Assembly: GCF_001983935.1 (NCBI RefSeq)
Contig: NZ_CP017641.1
Span: 7,242,001 to 7,306,000 of the forward strand
Direction: 5' to 3'
From: Fuerstiella marisgermanici
GTDB lineage: Bacteria > Planctomycetota > Planctomycetia > Planctomycetales > Planctomycetaceae
DNA: 64,000 nt
The position numbers were made by a program, and so were the translations under genes. Numbering within the stretch: position 1 is the stretch's first letter; the number at the start of each line of letters is the position of its first letter. This document shows positions 37,026-45,964 of this stretch, piece after piece. The notes under the pieces are model-generated. The model saw only the letters and a list, made by a program, of their open reading frames with translations. It was not told where the DNA came from and made no database searches.

Positions 37026-40000
37026 TTAATCTGCGTCCAAATCCGCTGGAGTCACTCGTTGGATCACAATGTCATCCAGCCAGACGTCTGCAATGCCGGA
37101 CGACTGAATGCTCAGTACGACCGGAACCAGGCCCGGAAAACGCCGGGACGTTGGTGCGTCGAATTCGCCGACCACTTCCTGCCAGTCGTACTTGCCGGCG
37201 GGCAGCTCAATGGCGACACCAGGCTTCCCTGAGTTTTCTTTTGCAACGATGATAGAAACTCCGCCCGCGTGGTTATCGTTGGATTTCGCTCGGCAGGAAA
37301 TTCGGTACGTGGCGTTTTCTTCCACTGTGATAATCTGCCGCGTGCCCGCCACGGAATCTGCTCCCAGCGAAGTCGTGCGAATGTGTAGTGATCGATTGCC
37401 ACCGTGGGATTGCTGCGTGCCGGTCGTGGCAGCAGATTCGCCTTCTCCTACAAGGTGCCATGCCGGACCGCCGGGATTGTGCCAGTAACGGTTGAGCGGC
37501 AATTCGAAGCCTCCGTTCTGTACGGGCACGTGAGCTGTGTTGAGAACTCGCTGATTCTGAGCAATGTCAAAGGTGGAAATCGGTTGCAACTGGTCGAGCA
37601 AATCTTCAATCAGATGGTCACCGCGTTGAGTAGCCAGCAACGTCACGGAATCGAGGTGGCAGGCCGGATAGACTTCCTTCGCGCGTCGCAGCGCCTGTCC
37701 GGCATCGCGGCTTTTGCCAAGTTGCATCTGCGCGCGGCATTGGCCGAGTAACGCTTCGGCAATCTGGTGATTCACGGTTGCCAATTCCGCACCTTTGCTG
37801 AAGAGCGTTTCGGCATTCGGAAAGTCTCCCAATTGTTCATAGCACAATGCCATGCCGATGGTGGCCCACACGGAACCAGGATCCGAATTGCGACAGTTGC
37901 GAAAATGGCTCAGCGCGGCTTGTAAGTCCTTTTCGTGCATGGCTAACAAACCAGCAGTCGACCACGCCAGCGGATGCACTTCGTTGACGTCACATGCGAT
38001 TGTTGCCCAGTGATTGGCCTTCGCGTGGTCGCCGTTTGATAAGTACCCGGCAGCCAACACAGCCGCGAACACCGACCGTTGTTCACCGTTTTCAATCAGT
38101 TTCGTGATATCTTCGATCATCCGTGACCGGCCACGAATTTGATCGATGTCGATCAGCTCTTCGTTACGATTTTCACCGAATCGATGGTCGAGCTGCACGG
38201 CTTTGGCGTACGCGGCCATCGCGTCCTCCTGCCGATCAGCGGCGCCCAGCGCATGTCCGTGATGCCAATAAACCCACGCTTCTTTGGGCGCGCGTTCGAC
38301 TGCCTGCCACGCGTACCGCACGCAGCTTTGCAGCAGTTCTTTTTTGATGCGAACAACATCCTCGCGTTCCAGCAACTTGCTGTTTTCAATCACTTCCATC
38401 TGCCGCAGAGTGACCGACGAGAGGTCCGTGTAGGCAAATGGCAGGGCTGGATTCAGTGCCACACAGCGGCCGAATGTCTGCCGGGCCGTTTCGTAGTATT
38501 GCCAGGCTTCGGGTTCTCCGTTTTCCGCCGTGCGTTCTGCCAGCAGGTATTCCGTCTGCGCCAGCAACAGATGAGTCCAGTAGTGATCGGGAGCCATTTC
38601 GGAAGCAATGCTCAGCGTTTCGCGAGCATTCATCAGGTCATCCTTCACACCTCGATAGTACGCAAACGGAAAATCTTTGATGATCGCTCTGGTCAGCAGC
38701 ATGATCGCCAGTTCGTAGGCGTCGGTGCTGTTTCTGGGTGCTTTCAGTCTGCGCGAAGGGACCGGCGTCCACTTCAGCAGCCGCAGCCCGGCGATGCCGT
38801 GATACCATCTTAGACATTCGGCGTATCGAAAACGGTTGGCCATGTCGCAGATCACAGCCGTGGCTCGAGCTTCTTCTTTCCCGTCCTTGCTGAAAATGGC
38901 GCCCAATTGCCCAGTCAAGGTATCGGGCATCTTGCCACCGACGCCTTTTAAGGTGCGCATGCCGGTGAGTTTGATGTACGTGCTGGCGAGTAGCACCAGC
39001 TGCTTGTAAACGGCCTGCTGCAGCCGGTCGTGTTGCTGCGCATTCAGGTCTTCGGCGGGAAGATGATTCCACCAGTCTGCGTGATCCCACACGGCCAGCA
39101 GGTCCAGCGCCTTCACGATGGCGATAATTTCGTCTTCGTCTTCCGCCAGGTAATTGGCCCGTTCAGCGAAGGCTGCCAGTTCATAAAATTCCGCGATGTG
39201 CTGAAGGCGTCTGGACTTCGCCTGCAGGGCCGCTCGTTGTTCGGCAAAGGCGGTCGCTCCTGCCAGCGTGTCGATTTCTGAATTCAGTACCCTCACGGCA
39301 ATCGCGAAACGACCTTCATCGACCTGCTGCCTGACGATGGTTTGAGTTGCCGCCAGCGAAGAATCCAGTTCGGCCAGCCGGTCGCGTTCCTTTTCGTTCG
39401 CTTCGGTTTCTCGCTCAAGCCTTGCCTGTTCGTACACCAACTGCTGATGTTCAAACTGACTCCACGCCAAACTGCCAATGACAGACGCCGCCGTCAACAG
39501 CAGCATTGCCACTGCCGACGTTGCGGCCAGCGTCTGATGTTTGCGAACCCAGCGCACCGTTCGCACAGCCAGCGAATCGCGGCATACGCTGACCGGTTCG
39601 TCGGCCATCCAGCGTTCCACGTCTTCGCCAAGTTCCATCGGGCTGGTGTAACGATCAGAAGGCTGCAGCGCCATCGCTTTCAGACAAATCTGTTCCAGCG
39701 GCGCGGGCACGTTAGGGTTGATTTCCGAAGGCGGGACGGAGTCACCCTGCTGCACTCGTTCCAGAATCCGTTCGACAGAATCCTGCTTCTGCGGCGGCTG
39801 ATTAGTCAGCACGTGATACAAAGTTGCGCCTAACCCGAACACGTCGGTGGCGGGCCCCATGCGGTTCAGCTGTCCGGCCGCCTGTTCAGGACTCATGTAC
39901 TGAGGCGTGCCCACCGCGCTGCCGAACTGAGTGGGTGCGGAGCCGCTGCCGGAATCGGAGAGAATGATCGAATCCGCGTCCATCCCCGGTGACACTTCAG

Positions 40001-40862
40001 CCGTTCCGATTTGCTTGGCCAGTCCCCAGTCCACCACCAGCGTCTCGCCATACTTTCCCAGCATGATGTTAGCCGGCTTCAGGTCGCGATGAATGATGCC
40101 TCGGCTATGAGCGTAGCTGATCGTGTTGCATGCATCGGCAAATCGCCGCATCAGATTCCGGAGCTCGGGCGAACGCAAATCCATCGACTCGCTGCCACGC
40201 GACTTGTGAAAGCTGTCCACAGCCGCTTCCAGACTCTCGCCGCGGATAAACCGCATCGCGTAGTAGATCTGACCGTCGCCCCGCTGCCCCAACGCGTAGA
40301 CGGGAACAACGCCGGGATGTTCGAGGCGTCCGGTGATTTCGGCTTCCAGTTGGAAGCGAATTTTCGCGTTCTGGTTGTCGGCCCACTTTTCGCGAATGCG
40401 TTTCAGGGCGACCTGACGATTTAGCTGGAGGTCTGCGGCAAGCCAGACTTCGCCCAGACCACCTCGAGCGTGTTCGGAAATAATTTCGAAGCGATCGCCT
40501 TCCGAAATTTGCATCAACGGCATTCGCCCCGGCAGGTTCTTCCAGCGAGCCACGCTGGCCTGGACTTCTTCGTCGACATTGTGTGCCGCCAGAACGCTGT
40601 TCAACTTTCCGAACAGGCTGTCGTCGATGCTTTCGGCAATTTCCATCGACAGCGAATCTTTGTGCTGAGCGAACAGGTCGCGCAGTTGATCACGTCGCTC
40701 CGTGGACAACTGAAGTTCGCTTTCCATGCAGGTCAGCAGCGGTGTTTGCTGAGTTCCTGTCCAGTGAGCAACGGCCCTGGCCAGATCTTCGGCCGTGATG
40801 ATCTGCTGTTCGACAGCGCGAGCGGCGATAAGTAAGTCCCGCTCCGCAGCTTCTTCCCGCAT
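37026..40862 (-). CDS. Membrane Ser/Thr protein kinase with TPR and CBM-like domain
   Basis: 1,278 residues from ATG 40862 (MREEAAERDLLIA); the frame extends upstream to 41315 but would overlap the divergent sigma gene, and the ATG at 40985 would leave only 33 bp between them. The kinase domain has a glycine loop GGLGEVWLA (about 130), ALKRI for the ATP Lys, HRDLKPANIML (about 258), VDWGLAK in place of DFG, and GTPQYMSPEQAAGQL. A membrane helix (about 440-462) separates this from a long region with a coiled coil and TPR-like helices (600-1060). A C-terminal beta domain (about 1120-1270) resembles carbohydrate-binding folds. It stands divergent from an ECF sigma factor gene, a common planctomycete pairing. 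Confidence 0.9.
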   Translation of the reverse strand: MREEAAERDLLIAARAVEQQIITAEDLARAVAHWTGTQQTPLLTCMESELQLSTERRDQLRDLFAQHKDSLSMEIAESIDDSLFGKLNSVLAAHNVDEEVQASVARWKNLPGRMPLMQISEGDRFEIISEHARGGLGEVWLAADLQLNRQVALKRIREKWADNQNAKIRFQLEAEITGRLEHPGVVPVYALGQRGDGQIYYAMRFIRGESLEAAVDSFHKSRGSESMDLRSPELRNLMRRFADACNTISYAHSRGIIHRDLKPANIMLGKYGETLVVDWGLAKQIGTAEVSPGMDADSIILSDSGSGSAPTQFGSAVGTPQYMSPEQAAGQLNRMGPATDVFGLGATLYHVLTNQPPQKQDSVERILERVQQGDSVPPSEINPNVPAPLEQICLKAMALQPSDRYTSPMELGEDVERWMADEPVSVCRDSLAVRTVRWVRKHQTLAATSAVAMLLLTAASVIGSLAWSQFEHQQLVYEQARLERETEANEKERDRLAELDSSLAATQTIVRQQVDEGRFAIAVRVLNSEIDTLAGATAFAEQRAALQAKSRRLQHIAEFYELAAFAERANYLAEDEDEIIAIVKALDLLAVWDHADWWNHLPAEDLNAQQHDRLQQAVYKQLVLLASTYIKLTGMRTLKGVGGKMPDTLTGQLGAIFSKDGKEEARATAVICDMANRFRYAECLRWYHGIAGLRLLKWTPVPSRRLKAPRNSTDAYELAIMLLTRAIIKDFPFAYYRGVKDDLMNARETLSIASEMAPDHYWTHLLLAQTEYLLAERTAENGEPEAWQYYETARQTFGRCVALNPALPFAYTDLSSVTLRQMEVIENSKLLEREDVVRIKKELLQSCVRYAWQAVERAPKEAWVYWHHGHALGAADRQEDAMAAYAKAVQLDHRFGENRNEELIDIDQIRGRSRMIEDITKLIENGEQRSVFAAVLAAGYLSNGDHAKANHWATIACDVNEVHPLAWSTAGLLAMHEKDLQAALSHFRNCRNSDPGSVWATIGMALCYEQLGDFPNAETLFSKGAELATVNHQIAEALLGQCRAQMQLGKSRDAGQALRRAKEVYPACHLDSVTLLATQRGDHLIEDLLDQLQPISTFDIAQNQRVLNTAHVPVQNGGFELPLNRYWHNPGGPAWHLVGEGESAATTGTQQSHGGNRSLHIRTTSLGADSVAGTRQIITVEENATYRISCRAKSNDNHAGGVSIIVAKENSGKPGVAIELPAGKYDWQEVVGEFDAPTSRRFPGLVPVVLSIQSSGIADVWLDDIVIQRVTPADLDAD

Positions 40863-41018
40863 GATTTGCCTGGCCCAATGAACTTTCAAAACAACTGACG
40901 CCGTCGGGCGGCACCGCATTTCTGACGGATTCACAGCTTGAATACCTCGCCGCCAGCTTGCGGTAGCATAGCGATTGAACGACATTGTTCGTAACAGTAA
41001 CGAGGCGGAGAATCCGGA

Positions 41019-41759
41019 ATGCCTGACGAACAAAGAATCAGCCGAATCGAAACACTGTGGTCCGTTGTCCGGACAGCTCAGGGCGACGACAGCATGGATT
41101 CTCGCACTGCCATGCAGCAGATGCTGGACCGCTACGGCACCGCGATCCGCCGCTACCTGCTGGGAGCGACTCGGGACGAGGACCTCGCCGACGAACTCTT
41201 CCAGGAATTCGCACTGCGATTTTTGACCGGAAAGTACTCCAGCGCGGATGCGGAACGAGGTCGCTTTCGAAGTTTTCTGAAGACGATTCTGTTCCGGTTG
41301 GTAGCTGAGCATCATCGGAAGAAGGGCCGTGATAAGGCTGTGGCGATGGGAAGTCAGTTTCCGGAAGTGGCCGATGATGCTGCGACAGGCGAAAGTGACG
41401 ATGGCGAATTCAACAGATTGTGGAGCGACGAACTGCTGAAAAAATCGTGGGCGGCGCTGCAGAAGCTGGAAGAAAGAACGGGCCGCCCGCTCTTTACAGT
41501 GATGCAGGTCAAGGTTGAAAACCCAACGCTGCGATCGCCTGAAATCGCTGAACTCGTCAGCGAACGAACGGGTAAGGAACTAAGCACCGGCAACGCCCGA
41601 GTCATCCTCCATCGAGCGCGGGAACAGTTTGCCGAATTGTTGGTTGACGAAGTTGAACAATCGCTCGACACAACCGACGTTGATCGCATCCGGGAAGAAC
41701 TGACAGATCTGAATCTGCTGTCCTATTGCAAACCAGCGTTGGAACGGCGAACTTCCTGA
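41019..41759 (+). CDS. ECF-type sigma factor (kinase-linked)
   Basis: 246 residues from ATG 41019, with a purine-rich GGCGGAG at 41004-41010. Region 2 is DRYGTAIRRYLLGATRDEDL, ADELFQEFALRFLTG, and FRSFLKTILFRLVAEHHRKK. Region 4 is the segment around LRSPEIAELVSERTGKELST and NARVILHRAREQF. An extension of about 25 residues follows region 4. The gene is divergent from the Ser/Thr kinase, with 156 bp between starts. In planctomycetes, ECF factors of this kind are frequently paired with a kinase that is thought to control them by phosphorylation; this is inference here. Confidence 0.95.
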   Translation: MPDEQRISRIETLWSVVRTAQGDDSMDSRTAMQQMLDRYGTAIRRYLLGATRDEDLADELFQEFALRFLTGKYSSADAERGRFRSFLKTILFRLVAEHHRKKGRDKAVAMGSQFPEVADDAATGESDDGEFNRLWSDELLKKSWAALQKLEERTGRPLFTVMQVKVENPTLRSPEIAELVSERTGKELSTGNARVILHRAREQFAELLVDEVEQSLDTTDVDRIREELTDLNLLSYCKPALERRTS

Positions 41760-41814
41760 CGCCCATGAACGAGCGGCATGGACTGATGACATGCCGCACC
41801 AATCACCCCCAACG

Positions 41815-42744
41815 CTACCGGCCAGCGACCTGCGTCGTGTCCGGACCGAACATCACGTCGATCTGCGTGGCTACCTGACCGCCGGCATCGACAAGCTGGA
41901 TGTTCGCTTTCACCTGTTCGGTCAGTGCGATCACAGGCAGCACAGCGGTGACTTCTGTATCGCTCCATTTCTGCACGACGGCACTTAGCTTCAGCCCGCC
42001 AACAGTAACCTGCAGCCTGCCCTGCCGCTGTCCGAGGCCGACAGCTTCCAGAGTAATCTGCTGTCCCACAGTGACAACCGGCAAATCGCCTGCTGGTGCC
42101 TCGGGGTCGCGACGATCGTTGTCCACCGTTTGAGTGCGTCCGGGAACAAGATCAACCGTCAGCTGATCGGCCGTGTGACCGTAAGCGGTGATCACCTGCA
42201 CGTTGGCTCGGGCAGTTTCCGCGAGTGGCAGCTGCGGCAGAACGGCGGTGACCTCAGTGCTTGTCCATTCCACAATTCTTGCTTCCAGCGGAAGTGAACC
42301 GATCATCACGACGACTCGGCCGGTTTGCGAACCAAAGCTCTTGCCGTCAATCGTGACTCGTTGACCGACTTCGATTTCCGGAACGTCGGCGGGCGGCTGC
42401 ACTGGCGCTGTCACGGGAGTCGGCTCAATCGAGCATCGAGGTGGCTTTGGATAAACAACTTGCACCGGATGTGGGTGAGGATGCGGTACTGGATGCGGAT
42501 GAGGCTGCGGAGTCGGCTGGGGCCAGGGACGAGGCTGTGGTTTGGGACACGGCTTCGGAGTTGGGTGTGGTAGTGGTCGCGGATGATTTCGAGGCGGCTG
42601 CACGTGGTTGATGACCTTCCGCGCGACTTCGCGCTGAACCTGCTTGCCGACTCCCTTCATGACTTTGTCGAAGTTGAATTGAGCAAAGCATTCGCCGCCG
42701 GTGAATCCGACCAGAATTGTCGTTATGAAGATGAGCTGTTTCAT
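41815..42744 (-). CDS. Exported Pro/His-rich protein with two TIG-like modules
   Basis: 309 residues from ATG 42744. The signal peptide is MKQLIFITTILVGFTGGECF. A Pro/His/Lys-rich stalk (about 50-100, HPHPVPHPHPHP and similar) follows. Two copies of a TIG/IPT-like module come next, at about 120-205 and 225-305: GQRVTIDGKSFGSQTGRVVV paired with EVTAVLPQLPLAET, and GQQITLEAVGLGQRQGRLQV paired with EVTAVLPVIALTEQ. No catalytic motif is seen. The His-rich tract could bind metal. It is a paralogue of the neighbour at 42956-43741, from which it differs by the stalk composition (His versus Cys) and module number. Its function is unknown. Confidence 0.8.
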   Translation of the reverse strand: MKQLIFITTILVGFTGGECFAQFNFDKVMKGVGKQVQREVARKVINHVQPPRNHPRPLPHPTPKPCPKPQPRPWPQPTPQPHPHPVPHPHPHPVQVVYPKPPRCSIEPTPVTAPVQPPADVPEIEVGQRVTIDGKSFGSQTGRVVVMIGSLPLEARIVEWTSTEVTAVLPQLPLAETARANVQVITAYGHTADQLTVDLVPGRTQTVDNDRRDPEAPAGDLPVVTVGQQITLEAVGLGQRQGRLQVTVGGLKLSAVVQKWSDTEVTAVLPVIALTEQVKANIQLVDAGGQVATQIDVMFGPDTTQVAGR

Positions 42745-42874
42745 GGTTTAACCTGCTGCTGAGGATTAGTTTTCGTTCACGTCACACCTCCTTATTTGCG
42801 GCCCAGCGAACCTGTTACAGATTTTTCTGCAAATATTTCCAGACCGAGGAAATTGCCTGCTTTTTCGCGCATAG

Positions 42875-42910
42875 AAAAGCCGCCGGACGCATGGTGCGAC
42901 CGACGGCTTT
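42875..42910 (-). terminator. Terminator of the Cys/Pro-rich protein gene
   Basis: The 11-bp arms AAAGCCGCCGG and CCGACGGCTTT pair with one mismatch. On the minus strand the stem is followed by TTTT. It sits about 45 bp after the stop of the 42956-43741 gene. Confidence 0.75.
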
Positions 42911-42955
42911 CGGTTCGTCGTTGTTGCCAAAAACGCAACGTTTACGTGACTTTTG

Positions 42956-43741
42956 TTACCGCTGAGCCAACTGGCGGGCGGCCGGTACAATCGCAACGTC
43001 CAACTGATCCGCCAGCTGACCGTCGGCCGTGTAAATACTGACGGTCGCTCGTGTTGTGCTGCTGATTGGCAGAGCGGGAAGGACGCTTCGAACTTCTGCA
43101 TTCGTCCACGTGGTCACCTGAGATTCCAAAGGCAGTTCACCGATGTGCACGATCACTCGACCGGGCTGTTGGCCAAATTGAGTTCCATCGATTGTGACCT
43201 GTTGCCCTGGCTGGAATTCCGGCAGTTGCTCAACTGGCGGAGGATTAATGTAGCCGGGATCGGGGTGTTCACACGGCTTGATCCGGCACACGGTGTAGTG
43301 AGGTTCGCAAGGCTTAATCCGACAAACCGGCGTTTCATGATGGCATCTGCACACCCGGCAGCCACATTTATGGCATGGTGGTTCCACTGTCGGCGGTGGG
43401 CACACCGTGATGCGGCACTTGCATTCATGTCGTGGCGGTGGAATCACGCAAACCGGTGGTGGTGGCAGTATGACCCGGCACGGCTTGATTCGACATTCGC
43501 GGCGAGGAGGAGGCAACACACAAACCGGAGGCGGTGTGACACATTCATGCCGAGGCGGCGGAAAAATGCGAACCGGCGGTGGCGTCGGCGGACACCACGG
43601 ATCGATGTGATGGCTCGGTGGCGGCGGAAGGACAGGATACGTGCCTGGGTGACCCGGTGAAATTCGGCATCCCCCCGCAAAACTGTCTGCCGAACCGAAT
43701 GACGCGATGGCAACTGTTGCCAAAATGATGAGCTTCTTCAT
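42956..43741 (-). CDS. Exported Cys/Pro-rich repeat protein with one TIG-like module
   Basis: 261 residues from ATG 43741, selected because a signal peptide (MKKLIILATVAIASFGSADS, then FAGG) begins there. The stalk of about 130 residues is made of repeating Pro-triplets and Cys, for example PPPRHEC, PPPVCVLPPPRREC, CRIKPC and CHKCGC. About 20 Cys are present, far more than in neighbouring proteins. One TIG/IPT-like module ends the protein (GQQVTIDGTQFGQQPGRVIV, and EVRSVLPALPISS). In sequence it closely parallels the modules of the 41815-42744 protein. The Cys may form disulfides or bind metal at the cell surface. The role is unknown. Confidence 0.8.
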   Translation of the reverse strand: MKKLIILATVAIASFGSADSFAGGCRISPGHPGTYPVLPPPPSHHIDPWCPPTPPPVRIFPPPRHECVTPPPVCVLPPPRRECRIKPCRVILPPPPVCVIPPPRHECKCRITVCPPPTVEPPCHKCGCRVCRCHHETPVCRIKPCEPHYTVCRIKPCEHPDPGYINPPPVEQLPEFQPGQQVTIDGTQFGQQPGRVIVHIGELPLESQVTTWTNAEVRSVLPALPISSTTRATVSIYTADGQLADQLDVAIVPAARQLAQR

Positions 43742-44044
43742 TGTTTCTATTCCTGTGCAAGGCTGAGCATTGGATTGAGACTTGTCGTTTGACATCTACT
43801 CATTTGCGCAAGCTCACGGGTGTTACAGAAATTTGTGAAAGAAGTTCGCAGGACCGCGTATTCTGCAAAGCCTTCACAGAATTTGGGCAGACAAAACAGA
43901 ACAGTGGACCGATCCATTACCGTACCAGGCAGCTTTTTAATTGCGATGATGGCGTTCCTGACGCCGCAATGGTTTTAGCCCGACGTAGAAGCAACTTGCG
44001 CATCCCGCGCCTGTAACCACGGGTTGAACTTCGGAGGTATGACC
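43742..44044. other. Intergenic region upstream of two divergent genes
   Basis: About 300 bp with no recognised gene. It lies between the start of the Cys-rich protein gene (minus) and that of the broken DUF1559 gene (plus), so it presumably carries promoters for both. I could not identify convincing sigma-factor boxes. Confidence 0.4.
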
Positions 44045-45097
44045 ATGCACCCTTTTCCGCCGAATCGAACTGAACTCCCCACGATTCCCTGGCCCGCGAT
44101 CATTGGATTCAGCGTCGCGGCATTGCTTATGGCCGGCGTTGTCCTGATGTCACTGCGGCAACGGCCGCCCTCGAATTCGAAAGCTTACCGGTGGTGGCTG
44201 GTCATGACCGCGGTTATGAGCCTCGGTCTGCTGGTTGGATTTGCGATCTTCGCAAGCGGCAAAGCCCCATGGGTCGCACTGTACTTCGGTGTGTGCATTC
44301 TGTTTTGCTTAAAAGGGCTGTTCGAATCCGAGAATGAGTTGCCTCCGGGAGCCGCACGAAAAGAACTCGGGAAGGCCTTCAGTTACTTCTGCGCCCTCAT
44401 AACAGTCGGGATGGCGCTGGTGCTCTTTTTCGCCCCGCCGATAGAGCAGTCGCGCGGTCAGACTCGTCGTGTCCAGTGCAAAAACAACCTGAAACAGATC
44501 GGGCTGGCGTTTTACAATTTCCACGACGAGTACGGTCGATTGCCGTCGGCGGGTGGAGTGCTGCCGGACATGCCCTCATCCGGGCCACCAGTCAGTTGGC
44601 GAGTTGCGATTCTCCCGTTTATTGACGAACGTCCGTTGTTTGAGCGATACGACACGTCGGCAGAATGGGACTCAGCGGCCAACACGCCTCTGCAAACCGA
44701 GAAGCTCGAATGCTACACGTGTTATTCTCACCCGGCACCCAGCAACGAAGATGGAGCCGTGTTCACGCCGTATGTTGTGCCGACCGGAACCGGGGCCATC
44801 TTCGGCGACCCTGAGTCGGTTCCGGTCACGCTGCCGCAAATTCAAAACACGTCTCAAGTTCTGCTGGTCGCCGAAGCCTGCGGCTCGCGAATCATCTGGA
44901 CGAATCCGAAGGATCTTGATGTCCGCTAAACTCCGCTGGGAGTCAACCTGCCTGGCTCAATTGAAAACACGTCCGATGGTCTTATCTCCAGCTACCACGC
45001 AGGCGGCGCCAACGTGTTAATGGCCGATGGCTCCGTGCAATTCCTGTCTCAGAATACTGACGCTGAAGTAATACGAGGAATGACGGTCGCTCGCTGA
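44045..45097 (+). pseudogene. DUF1559 (type II secretion-like) protein gene with in-frame stop
   Basis: The start is ATG 44045, 7 bases after GGAGG. Three or four membrane helices cover the N-terminal 130 residues, and a DUF1559 domain starts at RRVQCKNNLKQIGLAFYNFH. A TAA at 44927-44929 ends the frame. Beyond it the same frame runs 55 codons to the TGA at 45095-45097 and encodes the conserved family end (SYHAGGANVLMADGSVQFLS). The codon is TAA, one change from CAA, GAA or AAA. So a single nonsense mutation, or a sequencing error, has cut off the terminal module. The protein is otherwise a planctomycete DUF1559 pseudopilin-like protein of the H-X9-DG family; it has polytopic helices instead of a single N-terminal pilin helix. 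Confidence 0.8.
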
Positions 45098-45172
45098 CGC
45101 AGGCTTTCTCAAATCATCCCGCATTTGCTATGTTTCCTTCGGCGGCGGCTTTTCAGACAGCGTTACACAACC

Positions 45173-45913
45173 ATGCGATTGCAATTTCTAGGCACGGGCG
45201 GTTATCACCCCAACGAACGGCGACACACCGCCTGTTTGTTGCTGCCCGATCACGGAATCGCTCTGGACGCCGGCACAGGATTCTTCCGAGTTCAGAAACG
45301 ACTGAACACAGATACGCTGGATGTGTTTCTCAGCCATGCCCATTTGGATCACGTGTGCGGACTCACATTTTTTCTGGTGCCAATCCTGAACGGTGACGTC
45401 AGGAAGGTACGAATCCACGGATCAAAACAAACACTGGATGCGGTTCGGTCGCACTTATTTGACGAGGCGATCTTTCCCGTCGATCCGCCTTACGAATGGT
45501 GCGAGTTGCCCGAAGGTCAGCACGTCGATATTGCTGACGGCGGCAAATTAAGCTGGACGCAACTGGAACATCCCGGTGGGTCGATCGGCTATCGCCTGGA
45601 CTGGCCGGGACACTCGCTGGCCTACATCACAGACACAACTGCCCCGGGAAACTACCTTCCATTTATCAGTGGCGTCGATGTCCTGATTCACGAGTGCTAC
45701 TTTCCGGACGACATGGGCGAGTGGGCATCAAAAACCGGCCACAGTTCCGCAACAGCCGTCGCCCACGTCGCGAAGCAATGCGGCGCGAAGCGACTGTACT
45801 TGGTACACGCCGATCCTCAGCATCCCGAAGACGACCCTATTGGCATGGACGGCATTCGGAAGATCTTTCCGGACAGCGAACTGGCGGAAGACCTGCTGGA
45901 GATTGATTTTTGA
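45173..45913 (+). CDS. MBL-fold (RNase Z-like) metallo-hydrolase
   Basis: 246 residues from ATG 45173. Motif I (LGTGGYHPNERRHTACLLL) is followed by the metal-binding SHAHLDHVCG (HxHxDH type, about 54-61). Later metal ligands are plausible in EHPGGSIGYRL, ITDTTAP, and the DPQHPED-containing C-terminus (LVHADPQHPED). The fold is that of RNase Z, the lactonase-like metallo-beta-lactamases and related cytoplasmic phosphodiesterases; tRNA 3' processing is possible but the exosite arm of RNase Z is absent. It is followed 51 bp later by a methyltransferase on the same strand. Confidence 0.85.
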   Translation: MRLQFLGTGGYHPNERRHTACLLLPDHGIALDAGTGFFRVQKRLNTDTLDVFLSHAHLDHVCGLTFFLVPILNGDVRKVRIHGSKQTLDAVRSHLFDEAIFPVDPPYEWCELPEGQHVDIADGGKLSWTQLEHPGGSIGYRLDWPGHSLAYITDTTAPGNYLPFISGVDVLIHECYFPDDMGEWASKTGHSSATAVAHVAKQCGAKRLYLVHADPQHPEDDPIGMDGIRKIFPDSELAEDLLEIDF

Positions 45914-45964
45914 ACCTCAAGCGACGAAGACGGCAGGCCGCCGGTTTGAAAACGTAAGATCAGC

